Numbered from the stretch's first letter, positions 6,020 to 13,612 are shown. The stretch is DNA of 13,612 nucleotides from an uncultured Lachnospiraceae bacterium (GCA_910589635.1 CAJUTD010000080.1:1-13612); one strand, 5' to 3'. Notes: generated by a model from the letters alone, not told the origin. Made by a program: numbers and translations.

Positions 6020-6694
6020 ATGAGAATTCTGCTTATCGAAGACGACGCCAGCCTGGCGGAACTTTTACTATATGGATTGGAAGAAGAGGGATTTGCCGTC
6101 GACCCCTGCCCCGATGGGCTGGAGGGACTGACTTTGGCGTTGCAAAATCTATATGACCTTATCTTATTAGACCGTATGCTTCCCGGATTGCCGGGAGAGG
6201 AAATATTAAAGCGAATACGCCGCAGTAATGTGGACACGCCTGTCATATTTATCACCGCCATCGGCGACGCATCGGAAAAAATCAACGGCTTAGACCTCGG
6301 CGCTGATGATTACTTAGTAAAACCTTTTGACATTGGTGAACTTCTGGCGCGCATACGCAGCGTTATGCGCAGGACGCTAAACCGCCCCGCCCCCTTTTTC
6401 CTTGCCTTCGGCGACATCCGCTTTGCTGAAAATGAGTCTAAATTAATCCACAAGGACAACGCCATCGTGTTGCCCAAAAAGGAAGCAGAACTTCTCACCT
6501 ATTTTCTTCGCAATCCGAACCAGGTTCTCTCGCGCCGGAAAATTATCGGCAATGTTTGGGGCCCGCATACAGAAATAGAGGACGGAAATCTGGACAACTA
6601 CATTTACTTAATCCGCAAAAAATTAAACGGCTTAAATACAAACGTACACATTGTAACGATACACCGCCAGGGCTATTGCCTGACGCTAAAATAA
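6020..6694 (+). CDS. OmpR/PhoB-family response regulator
   Basis: This 224-residue protein starts at the ATG at 6020, which has GGGAGG about 7 nt upstream. Upstream in-frame codons run through the promoter and are not used. The receiver domain (1-118) has the acidic pocket E7-D8-D9, phosphoacceptor D51 (LILLDRMLPG), T79 and K101 (LVKPFD). The C-terminal winged helix (about 127-222) has the typical LPKKEAELLTYFLRNPNQVLSR and DNYIYLIRKKL segments. It lies 53 bp before its kinase gene and is divergent from the transport operon. Twin boxes in the shared intergenic region suggest that it activates both units. The signal is unknown. Confidence 0.93.
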   Translation: MRILLIEDDASLAELLLYGLEEEGFAVDPCPDGLEGLTLALQNLYDLILLDRMLPGLPGEEILKRIRRSNVDTPVIFITAIGDASEKINGLDLGADDYLVKPFDIGELLARIRSVMRRTLNRPAPFFLAFGDIRFAENESKLIHKDNAIVLPKKEAELLTYFLRNPNQVLSRRKIIGNVWGPHTEIEDGNLDNYIYLIRKKLNGLNTNVHIVTIHRQGYCLTLK

Positions 6695-6747
6695 CGATAT
6701 CAGACAAATTATAAATGCTTGATGCTGCCTGATGAATGGAGAACCTA

Positions 6748-8055
6748 ATGTTTCACAAAGTGCAAAATAAACTTTCCCTGATTTGTTGTCTAACGACGAC
6801 CCTGATTGTGCTTGTCATCATTTTATGCTGCCTGCATATTTCAGAACAAAATATGTACGGACAAGAACAGGCATTATTTTTCCTCAAGACTAACGCCATC
6901 TCCTCCGACTTATATTTTTCCGGGAACATTGATATGAATTGGTATCGGCAACAGATGGAGGGCGGCAGACATCTGCTCTACCTTGAAATCAACGGCACGC
7001 CCGCCACCCTTTCCGGCTTAATGCTTTCCGAAATAGACTGCGCTTTTATTCGCAATGTGCAAGATTATTTGAAACAACAAATATCCCGAGGAAATAAACG
7101 CTTTGCCCAGATTGCACAGGCCAACACACCGGACACGGTACAGCAGTATTTTGCATACACAAACGAGAAACAAACATTCCTTATCATGCAGGCAAAAATT
7201 CAAAAAAATGAACAGCAGATTACCTATTTGTTTTGCTATAACTTGCACAATTTTTACAACAATGTCAATAGGCAGCGCCTGCTGTTTGCTATCATTTGGC
7301 TATTTTCTATCGTGCTTTTGTACTTGTTTGCACGCATTTTTACATCCCTTACGCTAAAGCCTGTCGTCCAAAACGATGAAAAGCAAAGGCGTTTCATTGC
7401 CTTTGCCTCACATGAGCTGCGCTCCCCTTTAGCAACCTTAAAAACTGGTCTCTCTATATTGAAAAATAAATCCAATACGGAAAAAAACGCACGCATTTTT
7501 ACGCTGATGGAACGTGAAATGTCAGGAATGGAACGTCTGATCCAGGATCTTCTCTATCTCGCCAAAGTAGAAAATGCTGCGTTCCGTTTTCATTTCACGC
7601 ATGTCAATCTTGCCAGCTTACTCGCATCCGTCCATGAAAAATTCCTGGGTGACGCGCAAAATAAAAACGTGTCCCTTTCTTTGTCAATGGCCGATGGATG
7701 CAACTACGACTGCCTCTGTGATGGGCAGCGGATTGCGCAAGCGATTACGATCCTTGTGGATAACGCCCTGACCTACACCCCATCTGGGCAAACAATCACC
7801 TTACACATTTTCAGCTCGCACCGTAAATGTTATATTCAGGTCATTGATACCGGAATAGGAATTTCTGATGCCGATAAGGAAAAAATATTTGACCGTTTTT
7901 ACCAGGCGGATTCCTCGCGCAGTCAAAAGGATCATTTCGGCCTCGGCCTTTCCATTGCCAGGGAAATCTGCCATACGCACGGCGGCAGCATTTCCGTCAG
8001 CGATACGACGGGCGGGGGCAGCACTTTCACCATCCGCCTGCCGCAACGAACATGA
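6748..8055 (+). CDS. Sensor histidine kinase, partner of the OmpR-type regulator
   Basis: This 435-residue kinase starts at the ATG at 6748, which has GGAG 7 nt upstream. The ATG at 6736 lacks a ribosome binding site. Membrane helices at about 10-30 and 178-199 enclose an extracellular domain of about 145 residues with no motif I recognise. No clear HAMP domain separates helix 2 from the dimerisation domain. The H-box is FASHELRSPLATLK with H222. The catalytic domain has the N-box (VDNALTYTPSGQ, N339), DTGIGIS (D367), the F-box region FDRFYQADSS, and GLGLSIAREICHTHGG. It probably senses an extracellular ligand or the state of the transport system. The downstream convergent gene ends 12 bp away with no clear terminator between them. 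Confidence 0.92.
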   Translation: MFHKVQNKLSLICCLTTTLIVLVIILCCLHISEQNMYGQEQALFFLKTNAISSDLYFSGNIDMNWYRQQMEGGRHLLYLEINGTPATLSGLMLSEIDCAFIRNVQDYLKQQISRGNKRFAQIAQANTPDTVQQYFAYTNEKQTFLIMQAKIQKNEQQITYLFCYNLHNFYNNVNRQRLLFAIIWLFSIVLLYLFARIFTSLTLKPVVQNDEKQRRFIAFASHELRSPLATLKTGLSILKNKSNTEKNARIFTLMEREMSGMERLIQDLLYLAKVENAAFRFHFTHVNLASLLASVHEKFLGDAQNKNVSLSLSMADGCNYDCLCDGQRIAQAITILVDNALTYTPSGQTITLHIFSSHRKCYIQVIDTGIGISDADKEKIFDRFYQADSSRSQKDHFGLGLSIAREICHTHGGSISVSDTTGGGSTFTIRLPQRT

Positions 8056-8067
8056 GTCTGCGCTCTA

Positions 8068-8721
8068 TCACAATTTCACATCCACTCTCCTCCTCGTTTC
8101 CGTTCTTTTCACCGCTGATTTTTTTTGCAGTTCCTTCCTCTTCTTCAGTGCCTTTTCCCGGGACTTATCAATCAATTTCTGGGCATTTTTCTTGCGCACC
8201 TGACGAAGTTTGCTGCTCATGGTAAGGCTTCTTTTGTCAACTACATGGGAGAAGCAACGATATTTGCCGTCTTTGTCAATAAAACTATTGCTGTACACAA
8301 GCGTCTTGCCGCTCGCTTTATAAATCCCGTCCATAAATTTCGTGATAAAATCCACGCCCTTTATCATTTCCTTCATATCTTTTTCCGTTTGCGGATCGTT
8401 GCGCATTTTATTCAAAATCCCATAACTGATGGTCAGTGTTTTACCGCTTCTGGCAGAAGAAAACGTGGCGCCTGCTTTCACAGACACGCTTGGCGCAAGC
8501 TTCGCCAATTCGCGGACGTAATCCGCAAGATCCTGCTTTTTATTCTGTAGGCTATTGGTATAGATGACTGCCACGTCTGATTTATGCGCTTTATCTGTCC
8601 CGCTGTTTGCAGGCTCTTTCGCCGCCTGTTCTGTTTCTTTCTGCGTGCTTTCTGCCGCATGATTTTTTTTCATGTCCTGTATTGTATTGTAAATATAATT
8701 GTTTGTAATCTCCATTGCCAT
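8068..8721 (-). CDS. Uncharacterised protein, DUF6033-like
   Basis: This 217-residue soluble protein has AGGAGG 8 nt before its ATG. Residues 1-50 are polar and low in complexity. A central part (about 50-165) contains LAKLAPSVSVKAGATF and LTISYGILNKMRNDPQ, then an aromatic segment with KYRCFSHVV. The tail (about 170-217) is very rich in Lys and Arg and likely helical. The layout and the ISYGILNKMRNDP segment recall DUF6033 proteins of Clostridia, whose function is unknown to me. That assignment is from memory and moderate. No signal peptide or membrane helix is seen. It follows the M56 gene on the same strand after 88 bp with no clear promoter, so it may be the last gene of that unit. Confidence 0.7.
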   Translation of the reverse strand: MAMEITNNYIYNTIQDMKKNHAAESTQKETEQAAKEPANSGTDKAHKSDVAVIYTNSLQNKKQDLADYVRELAKLAPSVSVKAGATFSSARSGKTLTISYGILNKMRNDPQTEKDMKEMIKGVDFITKFMDGIYKASGKTLVYSNSFIDKDGKYRCFSHVVDKRSLTMSSKLRQVRKKNAQKLIDKSREKALKKRKELQKKSAVKRTETRRRVDVKL

Positions 8722-8809
8722 AGTCTTATCCTCCTTGATAAATCTTATCTTTGAATTCCATTTCTAATTTGTAATCTTCAAATCACAATAATCTTCCGAC
8801 AGCTCTCTT

Positions 8810-10141
8810 TTACATCATCTTTATCAGCGTTAGCATCCAGTCATCATCCTCCTGTCTGTCATAGGCAATTTTCACTACCGTTTCCGCTGAGCCAGCCTCA
8901 TAACAACAAGAATATCCACGTCCCACGAAACCGGGCAGTTTATAAAATCCCCCAAAGACAATAAATATTTCTCCAGAAGCATTCTTTTCTTGCAAAAACT
9001 CTTCAAAGGCTTCCCGCTTTACATAAACGTAGCAGTCATCGTAGGAAATCATCTTGTGCAGGCTATTATCACGGGAATTCACTTTGTCCACATTATCATC
9101 CTGCGCAAGCAGCCGCGACTCTTTGCTCACTACATCAAACGCATATACCAGCATACTATCGTTCTCATTACATCTGTCATAAGAAATATTTTCTATGCCT
9201 GGGATCATACCTGCGGCGCCTAAAAAAACGGCACACAACATACCTGCCAACACTCTGCTCCTGTATGGCCTATATCCGGCAATTGCGTTCATTCTGAGGC
9301 AAACATCTTGATATTCCTCGTTGCCCATAAAGGTAGCATACATGTTGAACTCTTCGCTCTCTGCCTGCAAAAGTCTCATACTCTTTAGCAGCAATTGCCC
9401 ATAAGCATAAGCGCTCCGCCCGCTTCTTTGGATCGTCACCCGGTCGCAGATTTCTTCCAAATCCTCGCGCAAAAGTTTCGTACCGATGTGAAGCAGTGGA
9501 TTCACCCACAAAAATGCGCGCAATATATCCCACAAAAAATAAATCCATAAATGTCCCAGCCGCATATGCACCTTTTCATGGAGAAGTATCATCTGCCACT
9601 CCTCCTCGTCGTATTCCTCCAATATAACCCGCGGCACGACAATTTGGGGTCTGAACAATCCTGTCGTAAACGGCGTGATAGGCGCCTCTGCAACGTAGAT
9701 AACCGTGTACACTGGAGACAGTTTTTTACTGCCACGATTCAGAGAAAACTGCACCGTCCTTTTTTCCATGTCAGCAACCATTTTATGTAGTTTTCTTCTC
9801 CTTGCAAACAGCAGCGCTATAGATACAAACACGCCGAGAAAATACATCCCGTATATCCATCTATGATTTAAAAATATTTGCGGCAGCCAGGTAAACACCA
9901 TGATACCGATAGTATTCTCATAAAAGAATTTCATTTTGCCTACAAACAGAACGGGAAGAAACAAGCTCCACACCGCACCTTTGAGGAACACATGATTCTT
10001 ACACAACGTCTTGCGCAAAATCCAGACTACCACGAACACTCCCAGGGAGACGAGGGCGCACCGTATGAGCTGCATACCATAATAGGCAACGGCTAAATGA
10101 AAAAGCTCCATTCCCTTACTGATAAATTCCGCCGCCATCAT
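8810..10141 (-). CDS. M56-family (BlaR1/MecR1-like) membrane metalloprotease
   Basis: This 443-residue membrane protein has helices at about 25-43, 53-70, 95-113 and 297-315. A cytoplasmic zinc protease domain lies between the third and fourth. The zinc motif is H188-E-K-V-H192, and E229 in EEICD is the probable third ligand. ITPFTTGLFRPQIVVP is typical of the family. In BlaR1 the outer C-terminal domain is a penicillin-binding sensor of about 250 residues. Here only about 125 residues follow the last helix, with several cysteines and no SxxK-type serine site that I can see, so beta-lactam sensing is unlikely. Its ATG overlaps the BlaI-type gene by 4 bp (ATGA). The expected role is to cleave that repressor in response to an unknown envelope signal. 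Confidence 0.87.
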   Translation of the reverse strand: MMAAEFISKGMELFHLAVAYYGMQLIRCALVSLGVFVVVWILRKTLCKNHVFLKGAVWSLFLPVLFVGKMKFFYENTIGIMVFTWLPQIFLNHRWIYGMYFLGVFVSIALLFARRRKLHKMVADMEKRTVQFSLNRGSKKLSPVYTVIYVAEAPITPFTTGLFRPQIVVPRVILEEYDEEEWQMILLHEKVHMRLGHLWIYFLWDILRAFLWVNPLLHIGTKLLREDLEEICDRVTIQRSGRSAYAYGQLLLKSMRLLQAESEEFNMYATFMGNEEYQDVCLRMNAIAGYRPYRSRVLAGMLCAVFLGAAGMIPGIENISYDRCNENDSMLVYAFDVVSKESRLLAQDDNVDKVNSRDNSLHKMISYDDCYVYVKREAFEEFLQEKNASGEIFIVFGGFYKLPGFVGRGYSCCYEAGSAETVVKIAYDRQEDDDWMLTLIKMM

Positions 10142-10536
10142 TCCTGGTCCTTATCCTTACACTGCTCTAAAATGTCCTCCAATTCTTGAAATTGTTCTTC
10201 GGTCAGCTTTGCACTTTGTATTAAAGCAGCCATGGCATTTTTGCGGCTGCCTGCAAAATAGCTGTCCACAAATTTCTGGCTCTTCTCCCGCTGGCACTCC
10301 TCTTTGGATTTGACTACAGAATAATGATATACCCGGGAATCATGCGCATCTACGGTATAGCTCAAGACGCCCTTCTGCCATAAACGATTTAACAGGACAC
10401 GCACCATGCGCGGCGACATGTCGGCATTATCTTTCATTTTCTCAATCACCTCTCTGGCCGTTAGAGAGTTATCGCTCGCCCACAACACTTCCATTACCAG
10501 CCATTCACTTTGGCTTGGAGAAGTCTCCTTTTCCAT
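10138..10536 (-). CDS. BlaI/MecI/CopY-family transcriptional repressor
   Basis: This 132-residue protein has an AAGGAGG ribosome binding site 8 nt before its ATG. The winged helix occupies about 6-78 (SQSEWLVMEVLWASDNSLTAREVIEKM, with SPRMVRVLLNRLWQKG as recognition region). A helical dimerisation and cleavage part follows, ending at LEDILEQCKDKDQE. The family represses its own operon as a dimer and is inactivated by the M56 partner encoded next. I found no convincing TACA/TGTA palindrome upstream. A 12-bp-spaced CATTA pair (minus strand, about 10595-10615) is the only repeat there. Readthrough from the kinase gene 106 bp upstream is possible because no terminator is visible. Confidence 0.92.
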   Translation of the reverse strand: MEKETSPSQSEWLVMEVLWASDNSLTAREVIEKMKDNADMSPRMVRVLLNRLWQKGVLSYTVDAHDSRVYHYSVVKSKEECQREKSQKFVDSYFAGSRKNAMAALIQSAKLTEEQFQELEDILEQCKDKDQE

Positions 10537-10642
10537 ATTGCCATCCTCCTTCTGCTGCTCTTTCCATGTATATCGGTTAGAAACGGCATTTTATTAATGT
10601 TTGTTCCTAATGAAACTTTCAGCGTGATCTTTTTGTATTTTC

Positions 10643-12058
10643 TTATTCCATCATCAGCATCACACAGAGCCGGAACTCTCCATCTTTATGCTCAACATCT
10701 ATGTCTCCTGCATATTTCCCGGCCACCCTGCGTATATTGGACAGACCATATCCATGACCTTCCTTATTTATTTTGGTGGTAAGCGGCAGCCCGCTTTGTG
10801 CATCCCAATGCAGCTCTCCCGCAAACGTATTGCTGACTTCTATCATATAGGCATTTTTCCTGCGATAAGAGGCTACGGAAATATGTCCATCCCTCTGTGT
10901 ATTCTCTATGGCATTCTGTAAAGCGTTGTGTAAAATTACACTGACGTCAAACGCATTGATGCCCATGTCAGCAGGGTAATAAAATTCCGGGTAAAAAGAA
11001 ATTCCCTTTTTCTGAGCTTCTTTCTTTCGCTCTTGTAAAATTACGTCCGTCACTGGATTGCCGCTTTTTATTTCCCCCGTCATTGCGGCAAGTTCTGTTT
11101 TCAAAGCGTCACTGTAGCTCTTTGCCTCCGCTGTCTGCTTCCCGGCATAGAGGCTTTCCAGCGTAAGGACATGATTCGTCATATCATGTCTGGCGCTGCG
11201 GATATCCCGGTAAAGCTCCTCCACCTGTTCCATATGATGCTGGATGCTGTCAATCTGCGACTGCAAAAGCTCAGATTGTAAATTTTCTTCCTGCTTTCGC
11301 TTAATATCCTGATACAATACAATCACCACAATTACTGTGATAATCGCTACGGCATAAAAAAACAAGGCAAGAGCATCATAATCATTTTTAATTTTTAGGG
11401 TCTTCAATATATAAAATGTACGGTAATAGCGCACAATTTCAAACCCGACCATACCCATGAGTGATGGAAGCGCTAACATAACAAGCTCCTTCCTATCCAT
11501 TTCTGCATGTTTATTAGCATATACCTTTAAAATAAACCATATGCCAACAGCAGTAAGCGCAAATTCCACGACCAAATAAAATACGCGTACCGCTGCATAC
11601 AGGGCTAACCACAGATGAGGATGATTCTGCATATATTTTGTATTTCCCGCAAACTCATAGAGACCATCATAAAGAATATCAGCCATAGCCACTGCAAACC
11701 AGTTTAAAGAAAAAAATGTCACCACCAGAAATAATTTCTGCCTATAATTTCTGCGATCCACCCAGCAGATAGCAGAAAAAGCCACAAGAATTCCGATGAG
11801 AAACATCGCATAAGCATCATACAACGGAATCATATAGATGAGCAGCATTGTCAAGAAATATATTGCTGCGGCATAACATGCACCCCTTTTCTTTTCTTTG
11901 AGAATGCGCTCCATTCCCTTAGATGCACTGTCTGAGGTAACCTGAGAAGCCATAAACGGCTTTACCAACTGGCAAAAGCAGAAACTTCTGATAAACACCT
12001 CTACAATCAGCGCCAAAATATATATTATATCACTCCCATGAAATGCATCCCGAAACAT
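10643..12058 (-). CDS. GHKL-domain sensor histidine kinase (AgrC/VirS type)
   Basis: This 471-residue protein has an N-terminal membrane part of about seven helices (about 10-250), a coiled linker (about 252-285) and a GHKL-type kinase core. The phosphoacceptor is H291 in SARHDMTNHVLTLESL. The ATP-binding domain has LHNALQNAIENTQ (N378/N382) and GHGYGLSNIRRVAGKYAG. A polytopic sensor with this core is typical of kinases that detect peptides or other small signals and phosphorylate LytTR regulators. The cognate regulator gene lies upstream on the same strand. No AgrB- or AgrD-like gene is in the window. The ribosome binding site is weak (GGGAG 11 nt, or GGGA 6 nt, before the ATG) and lies in a 46-bp tandem repeat. 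Confidence 0.9.
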   Translation of the reverse strand: MFRDAFHGSDIIYILALIVEVFIRSFCFCQLVKPFMASQVTSDSASKGMERILKEKKRGACYAAAIYFLTMLLIYMIPLYDAYAMFLIGILVAFSAICWVDRRNYRQKLFLVVTFFSLNWFAVAMADILYDGLYEFAGNTKYMQNHPHLWLALYAAVRVFYLVVEFALTAVGIWFILKVYANKHAEMDRKELVMLALPSLMGMVGFEIVRYYRTFYILKTLKIKNDYDALALFFYAVAIITVIVVIVLYQDIKRKQEENLQSELLQSQIDSIQHHMEQVEELYRDIRSARHDMTNHVLTLESLYAGKQTAEAKSYSDALKTELAAMTGEIKSGNPVTDVILQERKKEAQKKGISFYPEFYYPADMGINAFDVSVILHNALQNAIENTQRDGHISVASYRRKNAYMIEVSNTFAGELHWDAQSGLPLTTKINKEGHGYGLSNIRRVAGKYAGDIDVEHKDGEFRLCVMLMME

Positions 12059-12069
12059 TTCTATCCCAG

Positions 12070-12185
12070 CTCCCTTCCCCTGATAAATCCTTAACTTGTA
12101 TCTCTTCCTGTCCTTTTCCTTCCCCCTGATGAATCCTTAACTTATATCTCTTGCTATCTTTTTCCCTTTCTCTGATTGAACCTTA
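12070..12185 (-). repeat. 46-bp tandem repeat, 2.5 copies, between LytTR regulator and kinase genes
   Basis: Units run 12185-12140, 12139-12094 and 12093-about 12070 on the minus strand, each beginning TAAGG. Units 1 and 2 match at about 35 of 46 positions. The first about 24 bases of unit 3 match unit 2 almost completely. Unit 1 contains the last ten codons of the LytTR gene (LRFNQRKGKR). Units 2 and 3 would read LRIHQGEGK and LRIYQGKG in the corresponding phase. Because 46 is not a multiple of 3, the copies lie in different frames. The units are purine-rich on the mRNA strand and include Shine-Dalgarno-like runs before the kinase ATG. Confidence 0.85.
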
Positions 12186-12873
12186 GATAACATTTGACAA
12201 AATCCTGATAATTCTGTTTTGCCATCAGAGCCTGGCCTTTTTTGAAATAAATAGTGGAAGCATCATATTTCTCAATATAATTGAAATTTATAAGATACGC
12301 TCTATGAGGACGATAAAAATCACTTCCGGCTTTTTTCTGAAGTTCTTTCATTTTACCATAATATTCGATATCCTCCTCCATGGTATGAATGATGATCTTG
12401 CGGTCAAACACCTCAGCATATACGATGTCCTCCAGACGAATCGAAATGTGTTTGCCCTTTGCCGTCACCAGCAGACTTGGTTTTTCCCTCTCTGCATCTG
12501 CACAAGCCTTTGTTCTGTCATGAAAATGCCTGACAGCATTATATAAAACCTCTGCAAATTTCTCGTCCTTAATGGGTTTTATTAAGTAATGAAACGCTCC
12601 AACGTCAAAGGACTGAAACACATAATCTTGCATTACTGTCACGAAAATAATTATCATCTGCCGATTGCGCCTGCGGAGTCGCCTGGCCGTCTCCATCCCA
12701 TCTATCCCCGGCATCTGAATATCAAGAAACAGAATATCGGGAGGGTACAGCTCATCCAATACCTGCTGTCCTGATTCGTAAGATACAATGTCTCCTGCCG
12801 GATAGAATTTCTTTACTCTATCTATCATTAATTCTCGAATTTCTTTCTGGTCATCACATATGCCAATCTGCAC
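12154..12873 (-). CDS. LytTR-family response regulator (AgrA/VirR type)
   Basis: This 239-residue protein starts at GTG 12873, where AGGAGGT lies about 7 nt upstream. The ATG eight codons earlier would place that site inside the gene. The receiver domain (1-120) has acidic D7/D8, phosphoacceptor D51 (ILFLDIQMPGIDG), and K in YLIKPI. The LytTR DNA-binding domain (about 133-235) has IVYAEVFDRKIIIHT and FYRPHRAYLINFNYI, typical of the family. It forms a two-gene unit with the GHKL kinase. The family binds pairs of 9-bp direct repeats, but I found no clear pair in this window, so the targets are unknown. Its last ten codons are the first unit of a tandem repeat. Confidence 0.92.
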   Translation of the reverse strand: MQIGICDDQKEIRELMIDRVKKFYPAGDIVSYESGQQVLDELYPPDILFLDIQMPGIDGMETARRLRRRNRQMIIIFVTVMQDYVFQSFDVGAFHYLIKPIKDEKFAEVLYNAVRHFHDRTKACADAEREKPSLLVTAKGKHISIRLEDIVYAEVFDRKIIIHTMEEDIEYYGKMKELQKKAGSDFYRPHRAYLINFNYIEKYDASTIYFKKGQALMAKQNYQDFVKCYLRFNQRKGKR

Positions 12874-12895
12874 GCTCCCACCTCCTGAAAAATAC

Positions 12896-12924
12896 AATAT
12901 AATTATTTATCGGATTTCCGTCAT
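12896..12924 (-). promoter_or_regulatory. Possible promoter of the LytTR/GHKL unit
   Basis: On the minus strand ATGACG (12924-12919) and TATATT (12901-12896) are separated by 17 bp. The leader would be only about 16 nt, which just leaves room for the ribosome binding site. An imperfect mirror TTTCC...GGAAA brackets the -35 and could be a regulatory site. Confidence 0.4.
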
Positions 12925-13033
12925 GTATTCGTCAGGAAAATGATGTGGATGGGTATTTTTTAGATGTGAATTTACGAATGGGTGCTTAGGTGCATTTCAG
13001 AGTCAGCTATTATCCGTAAAATAGCAAACGCAC

Positions 13034-13062
13034 TTTAAAATAACAGATATGTATGGTATAGT
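13034..13062 (+). promoter_or_regulatory. Promoter of the RNase H-like gene
   Basis: TTTAAA (13034-13039), a 17-bp spacer and TATAGT (13057-13062) preceded by TG (13054-13055) make a plausible extended -10 promoter, about 44 bp before the ATG. A perfect 6-bp inverted repeat, GCTATT/AATAGC (13006-13011 and 13020-13025), lies just upstream and may be an operator. Confidence 0.6.
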
Positions 13063-13105
13063 TAATATCACATAGAGAATAAAAAATTGTAAGGAGGAAC
13101 TATAA

Positions 13106-13495
13106 ATGGACCAAATGAAAAAAGCGATCGTCTATACGAAAGGTTCTGGCGAAAACAAAGATGGCAAATACGGATGGGCGTATACATTGGAGTATCTGAC
13201 TTCAGAAGATAACGAAAAAACAGACTCCTTCCGAACAGAAATGAATGCTGTACTGTGCGCCTTAAAAGCAATGGATAAATCTGTTTCCGTAGAAATCCGA
13301 ACAAATAATGAAGCCATTGCTAAGCTGTGCGAAGGGACGTATAAAGCGAAAAAGAGCAAAGATTTGTATGATAAATACAAAGAGCAGGAGGAACTTTTTA
13401 TCAAAGCCGGGGGAAATGTGGCTTTTAAGTACATATCAATAACAGAATATGACAAACATTTTGACGAAGTGCGAAAAATGGCTCGAAATGAATAA
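13106..13495 (+). CDS. RNase HI-like protein with altered active site
   Basis: This 129-residue protein has AGGAGG 8 nt before its ATG. Its layout follows RNase HI. AIVYTKGSGENKDGKYGWAY matches the first strands (IFTDGSC...YGA in E. coli). TEMNAVLCALKAM matches the helix carrying E48, and VEIRTNNEAIAKL matches the strand with D70. VAFKYI, then HFDEVRKMARNE, matches the C-terminal ERCDELARAA helix. Of the four catalytic acids two remain (E45, D120) and two are replaced (K12 for D10, N67 for D70). The His-containing loop is missing. It is about 25 residues shorter than E. coli RNase HI. Metal-dependent RNA cleavage is therefore doubtful, and a binding or regulatory role is possible. The fold assignment rests on my motif alignment and is moderate. 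Confidence 0.7.
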   Translation: MDQMKKAIVYTKGSGENKDGKYGWAYTLEYLTSEDNEKTDSFRTEMNAVLCALKAMDKSVSVEIRTNNEAIAKLCEGTYKAKKSKDLYDKYKEQEELFIKAGGNVAFKYISITEYDKHFDEVRKMARNE

Positions 13496-13557
13496 CTGTA
13501 GCTGGTGTGGTTTGACAGGAGGCAGACCCTCGTCTTGGGAGCACTTAAAAATAATAA

Positions 13558-13612
13558 GAGGCTGTAAAAAATCTTGTGTCTATGGGATTTAAACTTCTTT
13601 GATAAGAATTAG
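13558..13612. mobile_element. Possible end of an insertion sequence running out of the window
   Basis: GAGGCTGTAAAAAATC, followed by TTGTGTCTAT, resembles terminal inverted repeats of IS256-family elements as I remember them. No transposase gene is visible because the window ends 55 bp later. The match is from memory and could be chance. Confidence 0.25.

Noticed and set aside
10537..10642. BlaI-type operator upstream of the repressor gene
   Set aside because: No TACA/TGTA palindrome is present. The CATTA pair is too short to support an operator call.
12979..12989. TGGGTGCTTAG also occurs, inverted, in the hairpin after the toxin gene (126-136)
   Set aside because: An 11-base match in 13.6 kb read on both strands is expected by chance among all pairs, and the hairpin arms are not preserved in the second copy.
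13050..13070. Single LytTR-like 9-mer ATAGTTAAT at the promoter of the RNase H-like gene
   Set aside because: One position departs from the consensus I know, and no second repeat lies at the expected 12-13 bp spacing on either side.
13496..13557. AGAC-CCTC-GTCT hairpin as terminator of the RNase H-like gene
   Set aside because: It has a four-base stem and no T-tract follows.

Overview
The window looks like a chromosomal segment from a gut-type member of the Clostridia, most likely Lachnospiraceae. This is inferred from strong AGGAGG ribosome binding sites, moderate-to-low GC, a DUF6033-like protein, GHKL/LytTR and BlaI/M56 regulatory pairs, and a sugar-type ABC importer with no ATPase gene of its own. 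No single gene fixes the species.

Left edge (1-300): a compact locus that I read as a type I toxin-antitoxin module with the layout of the enterococcal par (Fst) locus. A minus-strand gene encodes a 32-residue one-helix membrane peptide. A short plus-strand RNA, with its own extended -10 promoter and intrinsic terminator, runs toward it. A repeated block (37-63 and 221-248) makes this RNA complementary in trans to the toxin start-codon region. This is the best candidate for an undescribed system here.

Centre left (580-8055): a four-gene minus-strand operon encodes a lipoprotein that joins a propeller-like N-terminal half to a solute-binding domain, two MalF/MalG-type permeases, and a MacA/HlyD-type adaptor. 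It is divergent from a plus-strand OmpR-family response regulator and histidine kinase. The intergenic region carries two PhoB-like tandem boxes, one in front of each transcription unit, each followed by a -10-like hexamer at about the same distance. Between them lies a perfect 11-bp inverted repeat. I infer that the two-component system controls both itself and the transport operon.

Centre right (8068-12873): all minus strand. In transcription order these are a LytTR response regulator (GTG start), a GHKL sensor kinase of the AgrC/VirS type, a BlaI/MecI-type repressor, an M56 (BlaR1-like) membrane protease without a penicillin-sensor domain, and a DUF6033-like protein. A 46-bp tandem repeat derived from the end of the LytTR gene fills the gap to the kinase gene.

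Right edge (12874-13612): a plus-strand gene encodes a 129-residue protein with RNase HI-like layout but two of the four catalytic acidic residues replaced. It is followed by a possible end of an insertion sequence.
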